A stretch of 64,000 nt of DNA from assembly GCA_020974905.1 (NCBI GenBank), contig CP087563.1:3720001-3784000 (forward strand), in the 5' to 3' direction. Of the stretch, positions 47,700-56,710 are shown one piece after another. Numbering within the stretch: position 1 is the stretch's first letter; every line of letters begins with the position of its first letter. The notes under the pieces were generated by a model. It was not told the DNA's origin. It did no database searches and saw only the letters and a list, made by a program, of their open reading frames with translations. The stretch comes from Planctomycetes bacterium syqfu (GTDB taxonomy: Bacteria; Planctomycetota; Phycisphaerae; Phycisphaerales; Phycisphaeraceae). The position numbers and the translations under genes are program-made.

Positions 47700-47885
47700 G
47701 TGACAGACAACGACAAGAAAAAACAGACCATCAAGTGTCCGACGTGTGGCGAGCAAGTCACCGAAGACGTCAAGACCTTCCCCTTTTGCAACAAGCAATG
47801 CCAACTTGTTGATTTGAACAAGTGGTTCAAAGGCGATTACAAAATCAGCCGTCCGATCGAGCAGGCGGATCTTGATGAGGTGTGA
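47700..47885 (+). CDS. yacG: YacG-like zinc protein (DNA gyrase inhibitor family)
   Basis: Starts with GTG; 61 residues. The pattern CPTCGEQV...FPFCNKQCQLVDLNKWFKGDYKI is the YacG zinc knuckle (C-x2-C, C-x3-C). E. coli YacG binds GyrB and inhibits gyrase. Its 3' end overlaps the convergent membrane-protein gene by 41 bp. Confidence 0.88.
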   Translation: MTDNDKKKQTIKCPTCGEQVTEDVKTFPFCNKQCQLVDLNKWFKGDYKISRPIEQADLDEV

Positions 47886-48471
47886 TGGGGCCAGAGGTAT
47901 CTGTCGGCTTTTTGAGTCCCAGATCGCGAAGACGGATTAAAACGTTAACCAAACCGCGCGATTTACCAATCAATAACAGTCCCAAGCTCCAATAGGTGAT
48001 GCATACAAACGTCACCTTGACCATGCCTTGGCGAATGATTTCAGGATACTGACCACCCATTGTTTCAGGTCTGGGCATGGCAGCCAGCAAGGCAACCAAA
48101 CTCCCGATATCGTTCAAAGGCTTTAAAAGCATCCAAACACCAAAGAGCATTAATCCAACCCCCGGCAGATCACGTGCTTCGATGTGAACGAGAACAGGAT
48201 CGCCTGGCTTCTCAAGGTTGGCTGTCAGCTTTTCTGCAATCTTGGGTGACTTACGCCACAACGCCAAACACAACAGCCACCAAATCGCAATCGGTATGAT
48301 GGATAAGGCTAAAAAAGCCATCTCACGCCATGCCGTTGGATCGCTTAGCACTTCCCCGATTGTCAATGAAAATGCATGGACCGACTGTACCAGCAACGTC
48401 AGCGATTGAATAAACAAAAACATCGCCAACAACCGTACTGCGATCTGAGCCAGGTCTTTTCGTGATGTCAT
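47845..48471 (-). CDS. Hypothetical membrane protein
   Basis: A 208-residue protein with four hydrophobic segments (about 10-33, 48-72, 100-125 and 148-170) and a hydrophilic tail rich in Pro/Asp. A GGGGGAA site precedes the ATG. No family recognised. It lies downstream of the Fur-family gene in the same direction, with a 36-bp gap, so it may share a transcript. Confidence 0.65.
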   Translation of the reverse strand: MTSRKDLAQIAVRLLAMFLFIQSLTLLVQSVHAFSLTIGEVLSDPTAWREMAFLALSIIPIAIWWLLCLALWRKSPKIAEKLTANLEKPGDPVLVHIEARDLPGVGLMLFGVWMLLKPLNDIGSLVALLAAMPRPETMGGQYPEIIRQGMVKVTFVCITYWSLGLLLIGKSRGLVNVLIRLRDLGLKKPTDTSGPITPHQDPPARSDG

Positions 48472-48507
48472 GATGCATTCCCCCGATCTTGAAGATCAAC
48501 TCTAAAC

Positions 48508-49002
48508 TTACGCTTCCTCGTCCGGCTCGTCTTTGACGTCTGAACACAGACCATAAATCACAAACTGGTGACTGACGGGTTTGAAGTTGTGTTCAGCGCA
48601 GATGCGTTCACGCAGGGCTTTGAGTTCCGGTGCGTCAAACGGAATGATGGTGTTGGTTTCCATGCAGACGAGATACGCCTGCGGGTCCTTGCCATAGGTC
48701 AGTTGGTAGTGAGCCTGCTTCGAGTCGATGAGCACTTCGCGGATGATCTTGGCTTCGAGCAGATGCTTGAGCGTGCGATAGATCGTTGCCTTGCTGACGC
48801 GGACATTCTCGTTGCGCATCTCATAAAGCAACTGCTCAGCTTCGAAGACCTCTTCCTTGGCCAAAACGGCATCGAGAATCTTGGCGCGCTCAGGCGTGAA
48901 CTTGAGCCCCTGCTTCTTGAGGAAACGTCTGAAAATCGAACAGGCGGGAATATACATCGCCTCTTCAGCACCGACTTGCGAAATGGGTTGGATTGGAGTC
49001 AT
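48508..49002 (-). CDS. Fur-family regulator lacking the usual metal ligands
   Basis: A 164-residue protein. The winged HTH is clear (LKFTPERAKILDAVL..., VRVSKATIYRTLKHLLEAKIIREV). In the dimerisation domain the HHDH-type cluster is replaced by YGKDPQAYLVC and neither CxxC is present (CMETN; C-terminal GLCSDV). A His in VSHQFVIYG is kept. It may sense something other than Fe or Zn. An alternative start at 48957 is possible. Probably regulates the membrane-protein gene downstream. Confidence 0.85.
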   Translation of the reverse strand: MTPIQPISQVGAEEAMYIPACSIFRRFLKKQGLKFTPERAKILDAVLAKEEVFEAEQLLYEMRNENVRVSKATIYRTLKHLLEAKIIREVLIDSKQAHYQLTYGKDPQAYLVCMETNTIIPFDAPELKALRERICAEHNFKPVSHQFVIYGLCSDVKDEPDEEA

Positions 49003-49053
49003 AAAACCATTTTACGCTTTTTTTTAAATTCCGGGAAATGTATCAGGTAAATC

Positions 49054-49130
49054 ATTTAGCCGCATCGCTTGCGATGCGTGATGATCGACACCGCCAAACG
49101 CCACGCGCATCACAAGTGATGCAGCTAAAT
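49054..49130. repeat. Palindromic intergenic element, family R4
   Basis: ATTTAGCCGCATCGCTTG... (49054) and its near-complement ending at 49130; 22 of 25 arm bases match. Each arm has its own internal palindrome. It lies between fur and the homoserine dehydrogenase gene. Confidence 0.8.
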
Positions 49131-49245
49131 CACCAACGGGTCATCTTCAACCAATCCCTCAAACAGACCGCCGACTGGCTCAAAACGCGGGGAATTGCTA
49201 TCTTGTGGGACTGGAATTGACTTTCAAAACAACAAGGAACACAAC

Positions 49246-50553
49246 GTGTCCAACCCAATCCGTATCGGTATGATCGGTCTTGGTACCGTCGGCTCCGGCG
49301 TCGCCAAACTCCTCAAAGCCAACGCCCAGCAATATGCGCTGCGCACCGGCACGACGCTGCAACTCGTCGGTGTCCTCGTGCGCGATACGGAAAAAGCCAT
49401 GATGACCGGCCTGGTGGATCAGTCCATTCTCACCAATGATCCAGACGCCTTCTTTGCTCAGGAAATGGATGTCGTCCTTGAAGTGGCTGGCGGCGTTGAA
49501 GTCGCTGGCAACTTTGTCCGTCGTGCCATCGAAAAGAAGTGTCACGTGGTCACCGCCAACAAGGCACTGCTCGCTGCTCAGGGTCCCGAACTCTACACGC
49601 TGGCCAAGCAGAACCAGGTCTCCATCGCGTTTGAAGCTTCCTGTGGTGGTGGCATCCCCATCATCACCGCCCTGTCGTTCGGTCTGATGTCTAACCGCAT
49701 CGACGCACTGTACGGCATCCTCAACGGCACGTGTAACTACATTCTCACCGAGATGGTCCAGAAGGGTAAGACCTACGCGGACGCGCTCGCTGAAGCCAAG
49801 GAGCTGGGTTATGCCGAAGCCGATGAGACGCTCGATGTCTCCGGCGCCGATGCTGCTCAGAAACTGGTCGTGCTCTCAAGCCTGGCCTTTGATGTGAAAG
49901 TCACCGAAGACCAGATCGCCCTCAAGGGCATCGACACACTGGATCTCTCCGACGTGAACTTCGGCAGCGAGATGGGCTATGAAATCAAGCTCCTTGCCAT
50001 GGCTCAGCAAACCGATGCGGGCCTGAGTCTTCGCACCATGCCCTGCTTCATCCACAAGGAAACCCAACTCGCCCAGGTCGACAGTTCGTTCAATGCGTTG
50101 TCCGTCTACGGCTCAGCCACCGGACACACGTTTTACTACGGACGTGGTGCAGGCGAACTGCCCACCGCATCGGCTGTGGTCAGTGATCTTCTGAACATCG
50201 TCAGCGGTTGGTATCCCAAGGCGTTTGAGCAGATGAATATCTGGCCCGTCACCCACCCCGACGTGCAGTTGGCCGACCCCTGCGAACTCATCGGCCGATT
50301 CTACCTGCGTGTGGATGTTCAGGATGTCCCCGGTGTGATGGCAAAACTCACCAGCGCCCTGGGTAACGCAGGCATCAGCATCAACGCGGTCATGCAACAC
50401 GAAACCGAAGACGAGCAAACCGCCCCGGTGGTCATCCTCACGCACGAAGCCAAGCAAGGCGATGTCCAAACTGCACTGGCGGAAATCGCAGCCCTGCCCG
50501 ACACGGTGGGCACCCCCGTGATCCTGCCGATCGTCGACTTCCCCGAAGGTTAA
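49246..50553 (+). CDS. hom: Homoserine dehydrogenase with ACT domain
   Basis: The GTG at 49246 follows AAGGA; 435 residues, the normal length for this type. Rossmann start (RIGMIGLGTVGSGVAKLL), VTANKALLAAQG, GILNGTCNYILTEM, ELGYAEADETLDVSGADAAQKL (catalytic Lys region) and a C-terminal ACT domain (FYLRVDVQDVPGVMAKLTSALG). It reduces aspartate semialdehyde to homoserine for threonine and methionine. The ACT domain would allow amino-acid feedback. Confidence 0.95.
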   Translation: MSNPIRIGMIGLGTVGSGVAKLLKANAQQYALRTGTTLQLVGVLVRDTEKAMMTGLVDQSILTNDPDAFFAQEMDVVLEVAGGVEVAGNFVRRAIEKKCHVVTANKALLAAQGPELYTLAKQNQVSIAFEASCGGGIPIITALSFGLMSNRIDALYGILNGTCNYILTEMVQKGKTYADALAEAKELGYAEADETLDVSGADAAQKLVVLSSLAFDVKVTEDQIALKGIDTLDLSDVNFGSEMGYEIKLLAMAQQTDAGLSLRTMPCFIHKETQLAQVDSSFNALSVYGSATGHTFYYGRGAGELPTASAVVSDLLNIVSGWYPKAFEQMNIWPVTHPDVQLADPCELIGRFYLRVDVQDVPGVMAKLTSALGNAGISINAVMQHETEDEQTAPVVILTHEAKQGDVQTALAEIAALPDTVGTPVILPIVDFPEG

Positions 50554-50621
50554 CACCCCGGAAGTTGCCCCCGGAAGCCGTCCTCGGGAAAAGTGTTTGA
50601 CGACAAATTAAAAACCACAAC

Positions 50622-50710
50622 AAACCGCTTGCGGTTTAGCAATGCCTTGGCGAGACAGGTCGATTGATACGATCCAGTCGCGTCTTGAAGCGCTAAACCG
50701 CAAGCGGTTT
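50622..50710. repeat. Palindromic intergenic element, family R2 copy 2
   Basis: AAACCGCTTGCGGTTTAGC (50622-50640) and complement (50692-50710). Directly after hom. Confidence 0.9.
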
Positions 50711-50772
50711 TTCAATGCCCATTGTTCAAATTAATCACATGGCATAAACCACAAAGTGATCGAAAAAATCTT

Positions 50773-50855
50773 CGTCATTCCCGGCAGGCGGGAATCCAGT
50801 GACATTCTGGTGACGCTTGCATATCTCACTGGAGTCCCGCCTGCGCGGGAGTGAC
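50773..50855. repeat. Palindromic intergenic element, family R1 copy 5 (reverse)
   Basis: Same arms as other R1 copies. Its loop contains TGACGCTTGCA, the complement of the TGCAAGCGTCA of copy 1, so this copy is in the other orientation. Confidence 0.88.
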
Positions 50856-50920
50856 GGCTGGTGTGAAGTCTCTGTGTCTCAGTAACTCTGTGGTGAGTTC
50901 CAGAAAAGATCGATACACAA

Positions 50921-52219
50921 TCAATCGTGACGCAGCGCGACGATCGGGTCCTGGCGTGAGGCCTGCACTGCCGGGTAAAGTCCGAAGATAATGCCCACCG
51001 ACGAAGCGACCACAAAACTCACCAGAATCGAGATCGGCACGATGCGCGGTTTTTCCAATGACGGGAAATACTGGTTGGCATAGACCAACGCAGCAATCGC
51101 ACCGAGGCCAACGAGAATCCCAATGATCCCGCCAATCCCTGAAAGCACCGTGGTCTCAACCAGGAATTGGTAAGCGATATGTAGACGCGTCGCCCCCAAC
51201 GCACGACGGATACCAATCTCGCGCGTACGCTCGGTCACCGTGGCAAGCATGATGTTCATGATCCCGATACCGCCGACGAGTAGCGAAACTGAACTGATGG
51301 CAATCATCAACACGTTAAACATTTTCTGCGTGCGTTCGGCTTGCAACAACAACTCCAAAGGCACGATGGTGGTCACGTCCCCCGCTTCTTTGTGATCAAT
51401 CTCAAGTAGGTGTCGGATTTGTTCAGCAACAACAGGGACCGCTTTTTCGTCTTTGATCTGGATGTAAACTTCGGAGACTTCCACGCTGGTGGCTTCGAAG
51501 CTGCCGTTGCCACGGTTGACGCGGGTATCACCGAAACGTGCCATCGCTGCTGACATGGGGATATGGACGTCGAAGTTCAGATCGCGTCCGACCAGCGCGG
51601 TGCCAGCACCGGCTGCAAGTCCGACGGGTCTGAGAATACCGACCACGACGAAGCCCTGATTATCAATGTCGATGGTCTTACCCAACGGGTCTTCGAGCCG
51701 GAACAATCGCTTGGCCACGGCATCACCGATGACGGCGATGTTGTTGACCGAGTGGTGCTCATCCGCTTTGGTGAGATAGCGTCCGCGAGCAACCTGCAGA
51801 CGTGTGACCTTGGCCAACTCGGCGGTCGTGCCGAAGACTTCCGCGGCGACTTTGTGTTTGGGGGTGGTGACTTTGCTGCCGACCCGTTTGAGATTGACGA
51901 TGCGTTCGATGCCATCAATGGTTTCTTCGAGTCGGCGGATATCCTTGCGGGTGATGCCGTACTGGATGAGCACCTGTGAAGAGGACGAGCCGGAGTTGCT
52001 GGCATCGGATGGTGGTTTGACGGAGCGCACGATGACATTGCGGGCGCCCAGTTCACGAATGTCCGCCAGGGCCTTTTGCTTGTTGCCTTCACCGATGGCG
52101 ACCATCGTGATCACCGCAGCGACACCGAAAATGATGCCCAATGCCGTCAGCAGGGAACGGGACTTATGCAGTGACAGGTTCACCAGACCCAGCAGTAATG
52201 TTTCAATCAGGAAAGTCAT
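50921..52219 (-). CDS. MacB/FtsX-type ABC transporter permease
   Basis: A 432-residue protein. TM1 near 20-42 (SLLTALGIIFGVAAVITMVAIGEG), a large periplasmic MacB-type domain, and three C-terminal helices (LLVGGIGIMNIMLATVTERTREIGIRRALGAT is the conserved MacB/FtsX stretch). It would work with an ABC ATPase, as in the MacAB-like export or lipoprotein systems. No ATPase gene is adjacent. Substrate unknown. Confidence 0.9.
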   Translation of the reverse strand: MTFLIETLLLGLVNLSLHKSRSLLTALGIIFGVAAVITMVAIGEGNKQKALADIRELGARNVIVRSVKPPSDASNSGSSSSQVLIQYGITRKDIRRLEETIDGIERIVNLKRVGSKVTTPKHKVAAEVFGTTAELAKVTRLQVARGRYLTKADEHHSVNNIAVIGDAVAKRLFRLEDPLGKTIDIDNQGFVVVGILRPVGLAAGAGTALVGRDLNFDVHIPMSAAMARFGDTRVNRGNGSFEATSVEVSEVYIQIKDEKAVPVVAEQIRHLLEIDHKEAGDVTTIVPLELLLQAERTQKMFNVLMIAISSVSLLVGGIGIMNIMLATVTERTREIGIRRALGATRLHIAYQFLVETTVLSGIGGIIGILVGLGAIAALVYANQYFPSLEKPRIVPISILVSFVVASSVGIIFGLYPAVQASRQDPIVALRHD

Positions 52220-52271
52220 CGCATCCCACCACCAGAGAGTATCAAGGCATCAGCGACACGTGGTATCGCAG

Positions 52272-52463
52272 CTATCGGTTACACACATCGCTGTCATCCT
52301 CCCGGACTTCAGCAACATCGTCCAAGGGTATCAAAATCCCGTCGACGATGTAGCCCTCACCTTCGACCACTTCTTCGACTTTGAAAAAGCAGCGATCGGT
52401 ATGCCGTCGGATGGCAAGTTTGGGGTCGTCCTCGTCATCGGGAATGTGATATCCTTGGGACAT
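52272..52463 (-). CDS. Small acidic hypothetical protein
   Basis: A 63-residue protein after an AGGGG site. Sequence MSQGYHIPDDEDDP...FFKVEEVVEGEGYIVDGILIPLDDVAEV is strongly acidic with a short beta-type core. No family recognised. It is divergent from the gene at 52491. The ribosome binding site and coherent composition support it. Confidence 0.55.
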   Translation of the reverse strand: MSQGYHIPDDEDDPKLAIRRHTDRCFFKVEEVVEGEGYIVDGILIPLDDVAEVREDDSDVCNR

Positions 52464-52490
52464 AGACCCCTATTGTAAGACGGATTGATC

Positions 52491-52775
52491 ATGGCGACCA
52501 TTCACATTGGTGAAGAATTGGAAATGATTCGCTGCTGGCAGTATCCGGTTCGAGTCGAGACCCGGCGAAAGCAGTACGAATTCACCGTGCGCCTGGATTG
52601 GTCGGATTATGATCACTGGTCGCACGGCCGGGTGAGTCCGAGCGTGGTGGTCGATGCGGTGATGCGGTTCATGCTTGCCAAGCAGCCGCCTGAGGAGATG
52701 AGTCAGCGTTTTGACTGTGCGAAATTACGCATGCTCTACCCGGAGATGGATGAGGTGTTACCGGGGATGTTTTGA
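52491..52775 (+). CDS. Small hypothetical protein
   Basis: The ATG at 52491 gives 94 residues: MATIHIGEELEMIRCWQYPVRVETRRKQYEFTVRLDW... A mixed alpha/beta protein without signal peptide. No family recognised. It faces the GH-A gene at its 3' end, with an R2 repeat between the two stops. Its function cannot be guessed. Confidence 0.55.
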   Translation: MATIHIGEELEMIRCWQYPVRVETRRKQYEFTVRLDWSDYDHWSHGRVSPSVVVDAVMRFMLAKQPPEEMSQRFDCAKLRMLYPEMDEVLPGMF

Positions 52776-52803
52776 TTTGATTTCGAATTTCGTTCGAATG
52801 ATC

Positions 52804-52887
52804 GGCCGCTTGCGGTTTAGCGCGACGGGGTTCGTTTGGACGTGTCCGGTTCCCCAAGTCATGGGAGCGCTAAACCGCAAGCGGTTT
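52804..52887. repeat. Palindromic intergenic element, family R2 copy 3
   Basis: GGCCGCTTGCGGTTTAGCG (52804) and complement ending at 52887. Lies between two convergent stops, where it could act as a two-way terminator (T-run after the right arm). Confidence 0.9.
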
Positions 52888-52910
52888 TTCAGTTGTGATA
52901 TTCAATGCGT

Positions 52911-55900
52911 TTACTTGACGACAAACAGTGGGTAACAGCTTGGGTCTTTGCCATTGCCGATCCCGGCAGACAGGGCGATCCAACCATCGCGTCCCAAGCC
53001 GTCGTCGTCATTGATGAGCATACTCAGGTAGAGTCCCTGTGCGAACTTTTCAGGCGTGACACTCAGTGCTGAAAGTGGCAGCGTCAAGTCATAAATCACC
53101 TGCCCGTCCCCACCGCTGGTCTTGAGTGCTGCGTTGTTCACGGCAGATGCATCGAGACCTTGGGGGACAATACCGGGGTTGACCAGTGACTTGCCATCCT
53201 GTGTGCGACCGAGATTGATTTCCCACATGCCGTTCTGACCGGGCAATTGCATGGCAAGTTGGATACTGTCGGACTTCCACAGTGCATTAGCTGGATTGGT
53301 TTGAACATGTTTATCGTCATTGACCACGGATCGGAAGCGCAGGTTCTGACCTTCAAGCCAAACCCACGTCTTGGCACTTAAGTCCTCAGGACCGGTCCAG
53401 AGACGATGCTTGGTCGAAGGATCAGCAATGTACTTATCAAAAATCTGATCACGGTGATCCAGCGTGAATGTCGGTTTGTCGGGCATGCTGCCCTTGTGGA
53501 TCACACCGGCCCACTGGATTGGAATCTGGCATGAACCTTTGAGTTGATAGTCACGATCCTGATACTGCATGATGCAGGTGAAGGGACGCGCGTAATCCAC
53601 CTCGCCGGAGACCTGCCCGATCGGCAGGGACAGGGAGACTTTCTGGCCGGCCTCGATGGCCTTGTTAAACTGCATGGTCGCGCCGCCCAACGCCATGGGA
53701 AGCTGCACGCGGAAAAGGAAATCCGCCTTGTTTTCCAGGGGATTGGTGAAGTTAAAGGCAATCTTGTTAGGCTCATTGGGAATCCATGCAGCGATGCCCG
53801 GCAGTTCAATGAGATTGTTGGTCAGTGCAGGCGCGACAGTGGACTTGTCAAAGGTCCAGTAAGCCGGCTGCATCTCCAGACCGATGACGACACTGCCATC
53901 AGACAGGCGTGGCAAGGTGCGACGGTTGCCCATCATGTCCACGTGCTGCACGGTCTTGCTGTCGGCATGAAGGACAACCTGCCCGACGGCGTAGGGCTGC
54001 TGCGACCAACCCACGAGCACGTACTGGTTGTCATTTTCAAAGAGGAACATCCACTGGTCATCATTGGTCATCAACTGCTTGTGGAACTTGTAACCTCGCA
54101 ATAGACCGATGAGTGTGTTGTAGGCGATGTAGGCGGGTTTGGCCTGGAAATCACGGGTGATCATGCCATAGCGGTGTTCGTGATCGTTGGGATTGTCACC
54201 GTCGTGACGCAGGTCATACCAGTTGTATGCCATCGCACCGCGACCCATGGTGAAGGTCACTTTGCGGACCAGTTCCACGGCCTGTTGGGTGTCGGCATCG
54301 ATGGTATCGCCCGGCGAGGAAAGACCGGTTTCGTTGAAGTAAATGGGCTTGTCCTGCACGTATTGCTTGCGGAGTTCCCCCCAGCGAAGATCAACGATTT
54401 TCCTGAATGAGCCGAAGAAACCATGAGCGTGTACAGCAAGTATGTCGAAGGTGTCAGCATTCTGTGACAACACCGTTTCGATGAAGCCGGGATTACGGTT
54501 GGCTGCGGACCACCCGCCGGAGAGTACGGTCACTTCAGGCGCGACGGACTTGATGGTTGGGTATGCCACCTTGCACATCTGGATGTATTCTTCAGCCGTG
54601 CCACGGAAGAACGGCAGGTCCGGCTCGTTCCAGATTTCCCAGAAGCGGATGTCCTTGTGATAGCGACCGACCACATTGCGGAGATAGTTTTCCCACGCAT
54701 CGAGTCGGGGTGCAGCACGGGACCAGACCAACCAATCCTTGCTGGAGGCATCGCCAGTCGTTGCCCATTGCGGGGTAAACGCACAGAGATATTGCAACTC
54801 AACATTCTGGGCCTTGTAGAGTTCCAGCAGCCGATCCATCTTGTCCCATTTCCACGTATCGGCATCCGGCTGAAGGTGTCCCCATGTCAAGGCGGTACGG
54901 CTGATGTCGATGCCGATGAGTCCGGTGGCATAGGCTTCGGCCTGCATGGTCTGATCGTCATAACGACCGGAGTGGGAACACATGCCAAAGAGAAAACGAT
55001 CTCTGGGGTGATACTCGGGGTTGTTGCCGTTGGGCGTCATCATGCCCAGCATTTCACGATCGGAGACTTTCTCGGCAGAGTCGGGATCGGCAAGGGTGTA
55101 GTAAATCCACCATTGATCCTGTTTGTCCTGTGGCAGTGGCAAAAAATGTGGCGTGACCTTTCTGGCTGGCAGTGTCAGCGTACGCTTGAAGCTGTATTCA
55201 CGCCCCAGAAAACTCGACGCCTGCATGTCCAGCACCACCCTCTGCGCGGTGTTGGACTTGTTGTTGAGCATCATGAAAGCAGGCTGCGGGTTGGTGGGAT
55301 CGACGATGTGCATCGGGTGGCCGGTGTTCAAACTCACGTCGATGCGATCAAGGTCCACTTTGCCGAGTTTGATGGCGGTCGCTTGCTGGGATTGCTTGAC
55401 CGGTGCCTTTGCTGCCGGTGCCTGTGGCGGGAGTTTGATGGTGATGTTATCCAAAAACAGACGACGCAATTGCGGATTATCCGACGCAGCAATCTGTGTA
55501 TTGAATCCGACAGCAATGCCAGAAAGGGACAACTTGCCATCAAGCTGTTTGGGATTGTTCTGTTTGCCTCCCCAACTGTCGCGAAAGTTGTCGGGCTTGA
55601 TGTCGAAGCTCAGCGTCTGCCAACCTTCCCTGGTAAAATTGGCACGGGTGGACCATTGGAAGGTTTCATCTTCCTCATCGCGCAGTCGCATGGACAGGCT
55701 CATCACTTCAGCAGTACCGGGTGAAAAGACATCCAGCGTGATGGTCGCGTGATAGGGTTTGATGGAGGTGTCCAGACCGGTCAGCGGGATGCGCTTGGCC
55801 AGATAGGTCTCAAAGTACTTGGCGCGGGGCAGGTCCCAATGCACCTGCAGACTCTTGCCCTGACGGTTGGGCGCATCCGCAATCTGACAGTTGGCATGAA

Positions 55901-56603
55901 AGTCTTCAGGCTTGTAGACATGCCATTGCGGGCTTTGCTCAAAGTCTTCGACCGTGGTCACCTCAGCGGAAGCGGGAACGGTCTTGGTGCCCTGGGGAAG
56001 CTCAACGGAAATGTTATCCAGGAAGATGCGACGATTCTTTGCATCCTGAGCAGGTTCAACGCGACTGTCAAAATCAAACGTCACAGCAATGAACTTCACC
56101 GGCCCATCAATTGTGTCTTTGTGTTCTTCAGCACCGCCCCAATGGACAATTGAATTGTCAGGACGAATGTCGAACTTGACGGTATGCCAACCTTCTTTTT
56201 TGACAGCGTTGATTGAAGTTTGCCACTGGTAGACTTCGCCATGTTTGTCGACAAAGCGCACCGACATGCGATGGAGTTCTTCACTACCGGGTGAAAAGAC
56301 ATCGACGGACACGGTGGCATGATTGGGCTTGGCGCTGGTGTCAAAGCCTTCGATCACGGGATGTTCTTTGACAAAGACTTCCAGGTACTTCTCACGTGGG
56401 ACACCCCAACTGACCTGCAGACTCTTGCCAACACGTTGCGGTGAATCGACGACAGTGCAGGATGACTCAAGCTTGGCTGGTCCACGGACATCCCACGTGT
56501 TGCCCTGTTCAAAGTTCTCGATCAATTGGGCGTGCAGTGCAGGTGTGAACGCACAGAGACAAAATACAATCAAACAGACATATCGAAATAGCTTCACAGT
56601 CAA
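52911..56603 (-). CDS. 1230-residue secreted clan GH-A glycosidase with binding domains
   Basis: Starts with TTG at 56603 (or GTG at 56597) after AAGGAA; signal peptide ends LHA-Q. Two similar beta-sandwich CBM-like repeats (about 27-195 and 215-390, each FEQ...KSLQV.W..PR.KY...LDNI..LP) come first. The barrel (about 540-860, GH39/GH5-like) has acid/base E660 in WEIWNEPD and nucleophile-type E758 in YFNETG. The last 200 residues are CBM9-like (LWKSDSIQLAM, LSALSVTPEKF). An intact secreted enzyme for an unknown glycan. Last gene of the leftward regulator-pseudopilin operon. Confidence 0.85.
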   Translation of the reverse strand: MTVKLFRYVCLIVFCLCAFTPALHAQLIENFEQGNTWDVRGPAKLESSCTVVDSPQRVGKSLQVSWGVPREKYLEVFVKEHPVIEGFDTSAKPNHATVSVDVFSPGSEELHRMSVRFVDKHGEVYQWQTSINAVKKEGWHTVKFDIRPDNSIVHWGGAEEHKDTIDGPVKFIAVTFDFDSRVEPAQDAKNRRIFLDNISVELPQGTKTVPASAEVTTVEDFEQSPQWHVYKPEDFHANCQIADAPNRQGKSLQVHWDLPRAKYFETYLAKRIPLTGLDTSIKPYHATITLDVFSPGTAEVMSLSMRLRDEEDETFQWSTRANFTREGWQTLSFDIKPDNFRDSWGGKQNNPKQLDGKLSLSGIAVGFNTQIAASDNPQLRRLFLDNITIKLPPQAPAAKAPVKQSQQATAIKLGKVDLDRIDVSLNTGHPMHIVDPTNPQPAFMMLNNKSNTAQRVVLDMQASSFLGREYSFKRTLTLPARKVTPHFLPLPQDKQDQWWIYYTLADPDSAEKVSDREMLGMMTPNGNNPEYHPRDRFLFGMCSHSGRYDDQTMQAEAYATGLIGIDISRTALTWGHLQPDADTWKWDKMDRLLELYKAQNVELQYLCAFTPQWATTGDASSKDWLVWSRAAPRLDAWENYLRNVVGRYHKDIRFWEIWNEPDLPFFRGTAEEYIQMCKVAYPTIKSVAPEVTVLSGGWSAANRNPGFIETVLSQNADTFDILAVHAHGFFGSFRKIVDLRWGELRKQYVQDKPIYFNETGLSSPGDTIDADTQQAVELVRKVTFTMGRGAMAYNWYDLRHDGDNPNDHEHRYGMITRDFQAKPAYIAYNTLIGLLRGYKFHKQLMTNDDQWMFLFENDNQYVLVGWSQQPYAVGQVVLHADSKTVQHVDMMGNRRTLPRLSDGSVVIGLEMQPAYWTFDKSTVAPALTNNLIELPGIAAWIPNEPNKIAFNFTNPLENKADFLFRVQLPMALGGATMQFNKAIEAGQKVSLSLPIGQVSGEVDYARPFTCIMQYQDRDYQLKGSCQIPIQWAGVIHKGSMPDKPTFTLDHRDQIFDKYIADPSTKHRLWTGPEDLSAKTWVWLEGQNLRFRSVVNDDKHVQTNPANALWKSDSIQLAMQLPGQNGMWEINLGRTQDGKSLVNPGIVPQGLDASAVNNAALKTSGGDGQVIYDLTLPLSALSVTPEKFAQGLYLSMLINDDDGLGRDGWIALSAGIGNGKDPSCYPLFVVK

Positions 56604-56710
56604 AATTCCTTGCGTTGGTTGTGATGCAGACGAATCGGTTCTGACCTGTTATGCAACAGGCGCATTAGGCGGTATCAACAAGCTTCGGTCTTGTGCGTCC
56701 AAGCTGGCGC

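Noticed and set aside
28087-50855. R1 elements as a CRISPR array
   Set aside because: Copies are kilobases apart, not regularly spaced, and lack spacers or cas genes.
54657-55724. 355-residue frame on the + strand
   Set aside because: It lies wholly inside the GH-A gene on the other strand, has no ribosome binding site and no recognisable motif.
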